NCBI GenBank assembly: GCA_944383925.1
Contig: CALWRM010000139.1
Location: forward strand, 1 to 44,052
Direction of reading: 5' to 3'
Length of the DNA: 44,052 bases
DNA from: an uncultured Clostridia bacterium
GTDB taxonomy: Bacteria > Bacillota > Clostridia > Christensenellales > UBA1750
A program made the position numbers and the translations under genes. Positions 32,990-40,426 of this stretch are shown piece after piece. The notes beneath the pieces were generated by a model, which was given only the letters and a program-made list of their open reading frames with translations, was not told the DNA's origin and did no database searches. Position 1 is the first letter of the stretch. Each line of letters opens with the position of its first letter.

Positions 32990-34279
32990 ATGCCGGAAAG
33001 CAAAAACAGGCTTAGACGCCGCGTATATAAGAAGAAACGCATCGATTTTGACTCTATCCGCTGGGGCAACGTGCTGCTGGCCCTGGCCGGCTGCGTGGTG
33101 GTCGTGGTGGGGGCGGTTTTCGGGCTGCGCGCCCTGTTCTCCACCCTGACCAAGCCCAAGGCCGATCCGGCTCCAAGCGCCGGCGGCGCGCAGATCCTCT
33201 CCTCCCCCTCCCTGGCCACTTCCCAGCCCGTGGATCTAGCCCCCAGCCAGCCGGAGGGCAGCCTGGAGAGCCCCTTGGATCTTTCCCTGGAGGTGCAAAA
33301 GGTGGTCTCCCAGGAGGAGAACGTGAACATCCCCGACATCCACGGCAAGGAGATGGTCTACTCCGCCGGCACCGGCTCCTTGCGCGAGCCCCTGCTCAAG
33401 ACGCTTTATCTCTACAACTTCGAGACCGGGACCGAGACCAAGGTGGCCGACGTGCAGCTGGACAAGGGCGAGATCTTCCAGACCGTGGTCAACGAGGACT
33501 ACATCGCCTGGCTGGACACCGACCAGCGGGGCTCCAACCGCATCTATTGCCTGAACCGCAACGAGGAAAACGCCGAACCCAAGCTCATCAAGTCCTGCAA
33601 GTTCGCCGTGCCCAAGCTCCGGCTCTCCATCGACTTTCTCATCTGGATCGAGCAAAACGAGGACAAGGAGGAGCGGCTGTACATCGTGGACCTGATCAGC
33701 GAGGAGAACGCCTCCATCCCCGGCTTTATCGAATCGGTGGAAAAGGCCATGTCCACCTACGGCGTCAGCGCGCCGGGCATCTACAACACCCAGGTGGTCT
33801 GGGCCGCCTCCGACCCCAACCAGAGCGACGAGGACCGCATCCTCAATGGGGAAAAGAGCGCCATCTATTCCTGCGACCTGAGCCGCTTCATCGAGGACGA
33901 CTACGCGCCCAGCGCCTTTAGCCCCGGCATGTACGTGCACGACCCCATCACCAACGGCGAGGTCTGGGCTTGGATCGACAAGAACAAGGCGCCCGACTCC
34001 AGCCTCTACATCAAGCTGGAGGACGACCAGGTGCTCAAGGTGGCCGACAACGTGATCACCTATGCCCTGGGGGATGAGATGCTGGTCTTCGGCAAGGATG
34101 AAAACATCTACGTCTACTTCTACAAGACCAACCAGTACGGCAGGGCCAATGCCGAGGGCACCAAGGGCATCATGCCGGTGGTTTCCGGCCGGCGCATCGT
34201 TTGGTTTGACAAGACCGAATCCGGCGGCAAGGACCAGCTGATGACCGTTGTCGTGCCCTACGAAACCGCCGGCGACTAG
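32990..34279 (+). CDS. Membrane-anchored protein with a propeller-like extracellular domain, unknown function
   Basis: 429 residues from ATG 32990; a TTG 6 bases earlier is an alternative start. A very basic tail (KNRLRRRVYKKKR) and one membrane helix (~25-47) place the rest outside the cell. After a Pro/Ser-rich linker comes a ~320-residue domain with repeated strands ending in YLYNFETGTETKVA, RIYCLNRNEENAEPK, RLYIVDLISEENA and SLYIKLEDDQVLKV. This pattern resembles the blades of a beta-propeller (TolB-like). Such proteins have no known enzymatic role. It lies 36 bases before radA in the same direction and could be cotranscribed. The name is descriptive; I do not recognise a family. Confidence 0.8.
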   Translation: MPESKNRLRRRVYKKKRIDFDSIRWGNVLLALAGCVVVVVGAVFGLRALFSTLTKPKADPAPSAGGAQILSSPSLATSQPVDLAPSQPEGSLESPLDLSLEVQKVVSQEENVNIPDIHGKEMVYSAGTGSLREPLLKTLYLYNFETGTETKVADVQLDKGEIFQTVVNEDYIAWLDTDQRGSNRIYCLNRNEENAEPKLIKSCKFAVPKLRLSIDFLIWIEQNEDKEERLYIVDLISEENASIPGFIESVEKAMSTYGVSAPGIYNTQVVWAASDPNQSDEDRILNGEKSAIYSCDLSRFIEDDYAPSAFSPGMYVHDPITNGEVWAWIDKNKAPDSSLYIKLEDDQVLKVADNVITYALGDEMLVFGKDENIYVYFYKTNQYGRANAEGTKGIMPVVSGRRIVWFDKTESGGKDQLMTVVVPYETAGD

Positions 34280-34315
34280 GGCGCAGGACGGCGACCACAG
34301 GAAGGGAAGGCTTGG

Positions 34316-35692
34316 ATGGCAAAGGCGCAAAGGACACGATTCGTTTGCCAGGAATGCGGCTATGAGACCCCGCGCTGGATGGGGCGCTGCCCGGATTGCG
34401 GCAGCTGGAATTCCCTGCAGGAGCAGGCGGAACCCCCGCCGGCGACGCCGGCGGGGGCGGCGGCGCGGCCGGCTCCGCCGCCCCCGGAACGGCCGGCCCC
34501 CACCCTGGACCAGGTGGAGGTGGGCCCGGAGACCCGAACGCCCATCGGCATTCAGGAGCTGGACCGGGTGCTGGGCGGCGGCGTGGTTCCCGGCTCCCTC
34601 ACCCTCATCGGCGGGGACCCGGGTATCGGCAAGTCCACCCTGCTGTTGCAGGCGGCGGACCGCCTGGCGCGGCAGGGGGCGCGGGTGCTCTATGCCTCCG
34701 GCGAGGAATCCGTCCGCCAGATCAAGCTGCGCGCCGCCAGGCTCGGCGTGGACGGCCAACGCATCCACGTCGTTTCCGGGACGGACGCCGAGAAAGTGGA
34801 GGCCCACCGGGCCGCCCTCCAGCCGGACTATATGGTGGTGGACTCCATCCAAACCATGTACCTGCCCGGCAGAAACTCCGCGCCAGGCTCCATCTCCCAG
34901 GTGCGCGAGGTGACTTCCCAGCTGATGCGCTGCGCCAAGCAGACGGGGGTGAGCGTCTTTCTGGTGGGGCATGTGACCAAGGAGGGCGCCTTGGCGGGGC
35001 CGCGGGTGCTGGAACACATGGTGGACGCCGTGCTCTACTTCGAGGGAGACCGGCGCCAGGACCATCGCATCCTGCGGGCGGTCAAAAACCGCTTCGGTTC
35101 CGTCAACGAGATCGGCGTGTTCCGCATGCAGCAGGAGGGCATGGTCGAGGTGCCCAACCCCTCCCAATTCCTACTGTCGGGCCGGCTGCCCGGGGCCACG
35201 GGCGCGGCCGTAACCTCCACCATGGAGGGGTCCCGGCCCGTCCTGGTGGACATCCAGGCCCTGGTGGCGCCAAGCTCCTTCGCCTCCCCCCGCCGCCAAT
35301 CCTTGGGCTTCGATCAAAACCGCATGGCCCTTTTGCTGGCGGTGCTGGAAAAGCGGGCCGGCTTTTCGCTCTACAACCAGGACGCCTATGTCAACGTGGC
35401 CGGCGGCCTGGAGCTGGACGAGCCCGCCGCGGACCTCTGCGTGGCCGCCGCCTTGGTTTCCTCCATCAAAAACCGGCCCGTGCCCGAGGATTGGGTGCTC
35501 ATCGGCGAGCTGGGCCTCAGCGGCGAGCTGCGCGCCGTGGGCCAGATGGAGCGCCGGCTGCGCGAATGCAGCCGCATGGGCTTTCAAAACGCCCTCGTCC
35601 CCAGCGGCAACCTCAAGGGCCTGCGTCCCGTGGAGGGCCTGCAGGTGTACGGCGCCTCCACCCTGCACAAGGCCTTGGCCTTGCTCTTCTAG
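34316..35692 (+). CDS. radA: RadA, recombination and DNA repair ATPase
   Basis: 458 residues. An N-terminal zinc finger with C11, C14, C25 and C28 (FVCQECGYE, RCPDCGSW), then a Pro/Ala-rich linker. The RecA-like core has Walker A GGDPGIGKST (99-108), Walker B YMVVDSIQTMY and the RadA-specific KNRFGS motif (257-262). A Lon-like C-terminal domain without a protease dyad follows, with ELDEPAADLCVAAALVSS and GELGLSGELRAVGQMERR. RadA drives branch migration of recombination intermediates. In Bacillus it is followed by disA and yacL; here the YacL-like gene follows directly and no disA is seen. Confidence 0.97.
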   Translation: MAKAQRTRFVCQECGYETPRWMGRCPDCGSWNSLQEQAEPPPATPAGAAARPAPPPPERPAPTLDQVEVGPETRTPIGIQELDRVLGGGVVPGSLTLIGGDPGIGKSTLLLQAADRLARQGARVLYASGEESVRQIKLRAARLGVDGQRIHVVSGTDAEKVEAHRAALQPDYMVVDSIQTMYLPGRNSAPGSISQVREVTSQLMRCAKQTGVSVFLVGHVTKEGALAGPRVLEHMVDAVLYFEGDRRQDHRILRAVKNRFGSVNEIGVFRMQQEGMVEVPNPSQFLLSGRLPGATGAAVTSTMEGSRPVLVDIQALVAPSSFASPRRQSLGFDQNRMALLLAVLEKRAGFSLYNQDAYVNVAGGLELDEPAADLCVAAALVSSIKNRPVPEDWVLIGELGLSGELRAVGQMERRLRECSRMGFQNALVPSGNLKGLRPVEGLQVYGASTLHKALALLF

Positions 35693-35844
35693 GCATTCTG
35701 GCAAGCTTGTTCTCAAATTGTTCAGAATTAATTCACCTGCCCGGGTGAAGGATTTAGCCCCTTCCTTGTGTAACTGTTAGTAAATCGTGGAAATTTTCCC
35801 GTTTTTCCTTTCCAAGCTGCGACAAAACAGGAGGTGGTGTTTTT

Positions 35845-36966
35845 TTGAAGAGGTTGCTCAAGATCCTGATCTCCCTCATCGGCTTTGGCGTGGGCATCGG
35901 CGTGTCCCAGGCGCTGCGTCAGTTTCTGGACGACGCCCGGCTGCTGGTGAACCTAAGCTCCATGGGCTACTTCTTCACGGTTCTCGGGGTGTATCTGGCG
36001 GGCGCGATTTTATTTGCTTTCATCTTTTATCTCATCTCGGGCCCCATCATCCGGCGCTGCGAGCGCATCGTGAACGGTTCGGAGGCGGAGCTGCGCTCCG
36101 TGCCCATGACGGACATCCTCTTTGGCTGCGTCGGCATGCTGCTGGGCCTGCTGATGGCCTTCCTTATCTCTCGTTTGCTGGATTCCCTGGTGGTTCCTTG
36201 GCTGTCGATGCCCCTTTCCCTGCTGATCTACATCATCCTGGCCTATTTGGGCGCGCTGCTCTTCTACAAGCGCTGGCGCGAGCTACCCGGCATGCACGCC
36301 ATGCGCCGGGTCTATGACCAGCGCCGCGCCGACGGCTCCGCAGAGGACGAGCTTACCCCCTCCGCCTCGGTGCCCAAGGTGTTGGACACCTCGGTGATCA
36401 TCGACGGCCGCATCTTCGACATTTGCGCCACGGGCTTTATGGAGGGGCCGCTGGTCATCCCCAGCGTGGTGCTCAGCGAGCTGCGCCACATCGCCGACGC
36501 TTCCGACGCCCTCAAGCGCAACCGCGGCCGCCGGGGCTTGGACATCCTGCAGCGCATCCAAAAAGAGCTGGACATCGAGGTGCGCATCGACTCCCGCGAA
36601 TTTGAGGACACAGACGAGGTGGACGTCAAGATCCTGCGCCTGGCCCAGGCGCTGCACGGCTGCGTGGTCACCAACGACTATAACCTCAACAAGGTGGCCG
36701 GCGTCAGCGGCATCAAGGTGCTCAACGTCAACGACCTGGCCAACGCGGTCAAGCCGGTGGTCATCCCCGGCGAGGAGATGCAGGTGGTCGTCATCAAGGA
36801 GGGCAAGGAGGCGGGCCAGGGCGTGGCCTATCTGGACGACGGCACCATGATCGTCATCGACAGCGCCCGCAAGCTCATCGGCGAGACGGTGGACATCGTG
36901 GTCACCAGCGTACTGCAAACCTCCGCCGGCCGCATGATCTTCGCCAAGCTCAAACAAGCCGCTTAA
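35845..36966 (+). CDS. PIN/TRAM-domain membrane protein (YacL-like)
   Basis: 373 residues from a TTG at 35845, which has AGGAGGTGG 8 bases upstream. About four membrane helices (to ~150), then a cytoplasmic PIN nuclease-like domain (~178-310) starting PKVLDTSVIIDGR, with the acidic residues for metal binding (D in LDTS, E in LSELRHI, D in EVDVKIL, D in TNDYNL). A C-terminal TRAM domain follows (~315-370: GQGVAYLDDGTMIVID). The family occurs widely in Firmicutes, next to radA/disA. Ribonuclease activity is suspected from the fold but unproven. Length and domain order are normal. Confidence 0.93.
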   Translation: MKRLLKILISLIGFGVGIGVSQALRQFLDDARLLVNLSSMGYFFTVLGVYLAGAILFAFIFYLISGPIIRRCERIVNGSEAELRSVPMTDILFGCVGMLLGLLMAFLISRLLDSLVVPWLSMPLSLLIYIILAYLGALLFYKRWRELPGMHAMRRVYDQRRADGSAEDELTPSASVPKVLDTSVIIDGRIFDICATGFMEGPLVIPSVVLSELRHIADASDALKRNRGRRGLDILQRIQKELDIEVRIDSREFEDTDEVDVKILRLAQALHGCVVTNDYNLNKVAGVSGIKVLNVNDLANAVKPVVIPGEEMQVVVIKEGKEAGQGVAYLDDGTMIVIDSARKLIGETVDIVVTSVLQTSAGRMIFAKLKQAA

Positions 36967-36977
36967 GGGCGCGAATC

Positions 36978-37022
36978 GGGCCGAAAGCGCCATCCGAAAG
37001 GCGCTCTTCGGCCCCTTGTTTT
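36978..37022 (+). terminator. Terminator after the PIN/TRAM gene
   Basis: GGGCCGAA (36978-36985) pairs with TTCGGCCC, and inside GCGCC pairs with GGCGC; then CTTGTTTTC. Confidence 0.85.
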
Positions 37023-37049
37023 CCGTCCTTTGAAAGGGAGGTCTTGCGC

Positions 37050-37400
37050 ATGGACGAGGCTTTTTGGCGCGCGGCCGAACGCCTGGCCGAGGAAAGCGAG
37101 CTGGTGATCGACCGGCCCAAGGGCAGCGCCCACCCGCGCTACCCGAACTTGCGATACCCTCTGGATTACGGATACCTGCGCGGCACCGCCTCCATGGATG
37201 GCGGCGGCATCGACGTTTGGCTGGGCTCGGATCCGTCGCGGCGCCTGACGGGCCTGCTCTGCACCGTAGACCTGCGCAAGCGGGATTCGGAAATCAAGCT
37301 GTGCCTGGGCTGCACCGAGGAGGAACTCCGCCTGGCGTTGCAACAGCTAAACAGCGGATCCATGCGCGCCCTGCTCCTGCGCCGCCCCGACGGCCCATAG
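37050..37400 (+). CDS. Small inorganic-pyrophosphatase-like protein
   Basis: 116 residues from ATG 37050, which has AAAGGGAGG 8 bases upstream. Residues ~18-55 hold the family I pyrophosphatase signature region: VIDRPKGSAHPRYPNLRYP, LDYGYLRGTASMDGGGIDVWLG. Full-length bacterial pyrophosphatases are ~170 residues; this belongs to a short group found in Firmicutes that keeps the first half of the active site (GYxxG, DGxxxD-like) and replaces the rest. The canonical DGDPLDVLV motif is DGGGIDVWL here, so catalysis is uncertain. The 3' half of the gene and its terminator are repeated in tandem downstream. Confidence 0.75.
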   Translation: MDEAFWRAAERLAEESELVIDRPKGSAHPRYPNLRYPLDYGYLRGTASMDGGGIDVWLGSDPSRRLTGLLCTVDLRKRDSEIKLCLGCTEEELRLALQQLNSGSMRALLLRRPDGP

Positions 37401-37418
37401 CGCCGGAAAGACACAAGA

Positions 37419-37459
37419 AACCCGTCCGCGGCTTCTCTTCGCGGGCGGGTTATCCTTTG
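37419..37459 (+). terminator. Terminator A of the pyrophosphatase-like gene
   Basis: AACCCG-T-CCGCG pairs with CGCGG-G-CGGGTT around a 9-base loop (37419-37451), followed by a T-rich but broken tail. Confidence 0.8.
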
Positions 37460-37635
37460 CTTCCTTTGCCTCCTTTTTCGCCGCAGACCTGCGCAAGCGG
37501 GATTCGGAAATCAAGCCGTGCCTGGGCTGCACCGAGGAAGAGCTTCGCCTGGCGTTGCGGCAGCAGAACAGCGGGTCCATGCGCGCCCTGCTCCCGCGCC
37601 GTCCCGACGGCCCCTAGCGCCGGAAAGAAACATGA

Positions 37636-37682
37636 AACCCGTCCGCGGCTTCTCTTTGCGGGCGGGTTGTCCTTTGCTCTTT
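37636..37682 (+). terminator. Terminator B, duplicated copy
   Basis: The same hairpin as terminator A, with one C-to-T change turning a base pair into a wobble, then CTTTGCTCTTTTT. It backs up terminator A. Confidence 0.8.
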
Positions 37683-37785
37683 TTCCCCGGCCTTTGCAAG
37701 GGTTGGGCGCGGACGGGCGCGTCCGGCCGGGCCGAGCGCTTTCCGCTCCCGGCTTCTTCCTCCCAAAAGGCTTGCGCGCCCGCGC

Positions 37786-38544
37786 TCAGGCCGCTTGCCT
37801 CTGGTCCAGCCGGTCGTATTTGCCAAAGTCCCTCTCGGTGGTGGACACATAGGGGCTGGGCAGCAGGGATTGGCGCAGGGCTTCGTCCTGCTCGCCGTCC
37901 ATCACCCAGACCAAGGTGCCCGCCGCGCAGTTGTCGCTGAGCCAATGGGCGTCCTCGTCCAGCATGCGGATGCAGCCATGGGAAGCCCGCGTACCCAGCT
38001 GCTTGTAGGACTTGCTGTTGAGGGAAGACAGGCTTTCCCGGTTGTAGAGCACGGAGTGGAAGAAGTAGTTGCCATAGATGCGCACCGCATAGCGGATGTA
38101 ACAGTTGGAGGTGGGGAAATAGCGCCATTCCTTGCGGGTGGATTTGGTCAGGTAGTGGACGCCCTCGGGCGTCCAGGATCTGGAGGCCCCGGTGGAGCAG
38201 ATGTACTGGTCCACCACCTTGGAATAGACGCCCATCTCGTTCCTCTCCACCACGGTGATGATCTGGTTCTCGCGGTCCACCATGATGGCGTAGGGCATGT
38301 CATAGTCCTCGGGCGCGAACACGCCCTGCACATAGAGATCCTTCGCCGGCTCCTGGGCCGCCTGTTCGGTCTGTTCGGCCCGCACGGGCTGGATCCAGGC
38401 GTCCGCCTGTCGGGACTCGGCAAGCTCGTCCTCGTCAAAATGCCTCTCGCTGCGGATGTAGGGCTCCTCCTGGGCCAGGGCTAGGCCCGCCAGGCAGAGC
38501 ACGAAGAGCGTGAGCAAGAGCAAGAGCTGAAAACATCTTCGCAT
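37786..38544 (-). CDS. L,D-transpeptidase (YkuD fold), exported
   Basis: 252 residues. A signal peptide (RRCFQLLLLLTLFVLCLAGLALA, here split: basic RRC, hydrophobic core, ALAQ cleavage) is followed by a ~45-residue acidic linker and the YkuD domain. The catalytic motif is complete: SHGCIRML with C191 as nucleophile and the upstream H in FFHSVLY. These enzymes make 3-3 cross-links in peptidoglycan or attach proteins to it, outside the membrane. The ATG at 38544 has GAGGAG 11 bases upstream. It stands next to an S66 carboxypeptidase, another peptidoglycan enzyme, on the same strand. Confidence 0.92.
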   Translation of the reverse strand: MRRCFQLLLLLTLFVLCLAGLALAQEEPYIRSERHFDEDELAESRQADAWIQPVRAEQTEQAAQEPAKDLYVQGVFAPEDYDMPYAIMVDRENQIITVVERNEMGVYSKVVDQYICSTGASRSWTPEGVHYLTKSTRKEWRYFPTSNCYIRYAVRIYGNYFFHSVLYNRESLSSLNSKSYKQLGTRASHGCIRMLDEDAHWLSDNCAAGTLVWVMDGEQDEALRQSLLPSPYVSTTERDFGKYDRLDQRQAA

Positions 38545-38591
38545 GGTCGTAGCTTCTCCTCAATGGCTTGGGCCGCAAGGCCCTTTCCAAT

Positions 38592-38606
38592 AAGTATGCC
38601 ATACTT
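38592..38606. promoter_or_regulatory. Perfect inverted repeat upstream of the transpeptidase, possible operator
   Basis: AAGTATG-C-CATACTT, 7-bp arms, 48 bases before the start codon. On the minus strand CATACT could serve as a -10, so a bound protein would block transcription. Confidence 0.45.
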
Positions 38607-38704
38607 TTGCGCGCTTGCCTAGCATTTTTAGACAATTTTCCCTTGCCGCCTTCTTCCAGCCGCCCGCAACGCCCCGCCGGCGCAGGCCGTTCCCATCAGA
38701 AGAA

Positions 38705-38730
38705 GGGCGCGCCGCAGCTGCGGCGCGCCC
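38705..38730 (-). terminator. Terminator of the S66 carboxypeptidase gene
   Basis: A perfect 26-base palindrome (13-base arms) starting GGGCGCGCC, followed on the minus strand by TTCTTCT. It lies 38 bases after the stop codon. The pairing arms have no spare loop, so about four central bases must stay open. Confidence 0.7.
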
Positions 38731-38767
38731 CTGGGCGCTTGGCGACGTACTCCCCTTTCGCGGGGGT

Positions 38768-39661
38768 TCATTCAAAGAGCAGGCTTTGGGCGTCGGCATC
38801 CAGCTTGGCCCGCCGGCCGATGGGCAGCACGGCGTGCCGCGCGCCGTGGCCGAAGTCGTCGGTGTACACCACGGGGATGTTGTTCCTCTCCCCCAGGCGC
38901 TGCAGGCAGCGCAGCAGCGCCTCGGGCGCTTCGGCCGCATACTGGCCGAAGATCAGCCCGGTGACCCGCTCCATGAAGGCGCTTTGCTCCACAAAGCCCA
39001 GGTAGGTGGCCGCCTCGCCCACGTTGCTGAACATCTCGTGGTCCTCCAGGAAGAGCAGGTACTTCTCCTGCCCGTCGTAGCGGAAGTAGCGGTTGGACAG
39101 CAGCAGGGCGAACAAGGCGCTGTAGCCGCCGATCAGCCGCCCCTCGCAGCTGCCGCCGTGGAGCGTCTTCCACTCGCTGTCGCTGACAAAGGCCTTGGGC
39201 GCCTCGTAGCCCTGGACGAAATGGGCGCAAAACTGCTCGTAATTGTACAGACGCAGGTCCGCGAAGTCCCCCGCCCCCGGGCCATAATAGGTGACGAGCC
39301 CGGTTCTTGCGTGGATGGTGTTGAGGATGGAGGTGGCGTCGCTATAGCTGCAAAACAGCTTGGGATGGCGGCGGATGGCCTCGTAATCGATGTGGGGCAG
39401 GATCTCCACGGCGCTCTCGCCGCCGTTGAACAGAACCATCTGCACCTCTTCGTCCGCCACCAGCTCGTTGAGGTCCTGCGCGCGCTCCTCGGCGCTGGCC
39501 GCATAGCCGTAGCTATCCAGGCAAACGTTCTTCCCGAACTTCACCGCAAAGCCCAGGCGCTCCAGCGCCCGGGCCGTCTGGGCATAGCGCTTCATGTCCG
39601 CCACATGGCTTGGGCAAAAGATGCCGATGGTTCCTCCCTTGCGCAGCCTTTCCGCCTGCAT
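38768..39661 (-). CDS. S66-family peptidase (LD-carboxypeptidase/MccF-like)
   Basis: 297 residues, cytoplasmic, no signal peptide. N-terminal region GGTIGIFCPSHVA, then the nucleophile elbow CSYSDATS with S107 as expected nucleophile. The first Gly of the common GYSD motif is Ser. The acidic and histidine members of the Ser-Glu-His triad fit in LFLEDHE and GHGARHAVLPIG. Family members either trim tetrapeptides of peptidoglycan (LdcA) or detoxify microcin C-like peptide-nucleotides (MccF). The neighbour is an L,D-transpeptidase, which favours cell-wall recycling, but MccF-type self-immunity cannot be ruled out. Confidence 0.9.
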   Translation of the reverse strand: MQAERLRKGGTIGIFCPSHVADMKRYAQTARALERLGFAVKFGKNVCLDSYGYAASAEERAQDLNELVADEEVQMVLFNGGESAVEILPHIDYEAIRRHPKLFCSYSDATSILNTIHARTGLVTYYGPGAGDFADLRLYNYEQFCAHFVQGYEAPKAFVSDSEWKTLHGGSCEGRLIGGYSALFALLLSNRYFRYDGQEKYLLFLEDHEMFSNVGEAATYLGFVEQSAFMERVTGLIFGQYAAEAPEALLRCLQRLGERNNIPVVYTDDFGHGARHAVLPIGRRAKLDADAQSLLFE

Positions 39662-39691
39662 GCAAATCCGCCCCTTTCCGTCGTTTCCGCG

Positions 39692-40366
39692 CTAACCGCG
39701 CACCGACAGGTCGTCCAACTTGTTGATGGCATCCACGCTGCCCACGGCGATGAGCACATCCCCCGCGCTCAGCGCGTCCGAGCCCATGGGAGATACGGTG
39801 ATGCCCCCGTCGGTGTGGCGGATGGCCACCACGTTGATGTCATAGCGCACCCGCAGGTTCAGCTCCCGCATGGTCTGGCCGTTCCAGGCCTTGGGCACCT
39901 CGATCTCCACCAGGGAATAGTCCTGCGAAAGCTCGATATACTCCAGAATGTTCGTGGTCACCAGGTTGTGGGCCACGCGCACGCCCATGTCCCGCTCGGG
40001 GAAGATGACCTTGTCCGCCCCCACCCGGGAGAGCACCTTGGCGTGCAGCTCGCCCATGGCCTTGGCCAGCACGAAGGGCACGCCCTGCTCCTTGCAGAGC
40101 ATGGTCACCAGGATCGAGGCCTGGATGTCTCCGCCGATGCAGACGATGGCCACGTCGAAGTTGCGAAGGCCGATGGCCTTGAAGGCGGCCTCGTCCGTGG
40201 CGTCCAGGCGGACCGCATGGGTCACCTGCTCGGCGATGTCCTCCACCAGCTCCAGATCCTTATCGATGGCCAACACATCATGGCCCATGGAGTACAGCGT
40301 GGTGGCGATGGAATTGCCGAAACGCCCAAGGCCGATCACCACGAATTGCTTGTTCTTCTTTGGCAT
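39692..40366 (-). CDS. ktrA: KtrA/TrkA-type regulatory subunit of K+ uptake
   Basis: 224 residues: an RCK-N domain with the nucleotide-binding GLGRFG (GxGxxG, 12-17) and the acidic ribose-binding D35/K36 region, then an RCK-C domain from ~140. KtrA forms a ring of eight that gates the channel KtrB in response to ATP/ADP or c-di-AMP. It follows ktrB by 60 bases on the same strand. Length is family-typical. Confidence 0.93.
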   Translation of the reverse strand: MPKKNKQFVVIGLGRFGNSIATTLYSMGHDVLAIDKDLELVEDIAEQVTHAVRLDATDEAAFKAIGLRNFDVAIVCIGGDIQASILVTMLCKEQGVPFVLAKAMGELHAKVLSRVGADKVIFPERDMGVRVAHNLVTTNILEYIELSQDYSLVEIEVPKAWNGQTMRELNLRVRYDINVVAIRHTDGGITVSPMGSDALSAGDVLIAVGSVDAINKLDDLSVRG

Positions 40367-40426
40367 GGATGCATGTCCTCCTCCATTGGTCTATGGAAAC
40401 ATATGCTTAAATTGTGCCCCTTCTGT

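Larger units (their letters stand above)
37264..37697 (+). repeat. Tandem duplication of a gene 3' end with its terminator, period 217 bases
   Basis: Copy A (37264-37480) holds the last ~45 codons of the pyrophosphatase-like gene, its stop codon and terminator. Copy B (37481-37697) repeats all of this with scattered substitutions (for example TAGACCT/CAGACCT, CAACAGCTAAAC/CGGCAGCAGAAC). The copied coding part keeps its frame to a TAG but has no start codon or binding site, so it is not a gene. Confidence 0.9.

Noticed and set aside
33236-35167. A 643-codon open frame on the minus strand across the propeller-like gene and radA
   Set aside because: It lies antisense to two well-supported genes, has low-complexity Gly/His/Leu/Asp composition typical of the reverse of GC-rich codons, and resembles no family.
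37481-37617. A second small pyrophosphatase-like gene
   Set aside because: Only the 3' third is copied; there is no start codon with a binding site, so it is a duplicated tail.
38705-38730. The 26-base perfect palindrome as a recombination or attachment site
   Set aside because: Its place right after a stop codon and the T-rich bases that follow on the minus strand fit an ordinary terminator.
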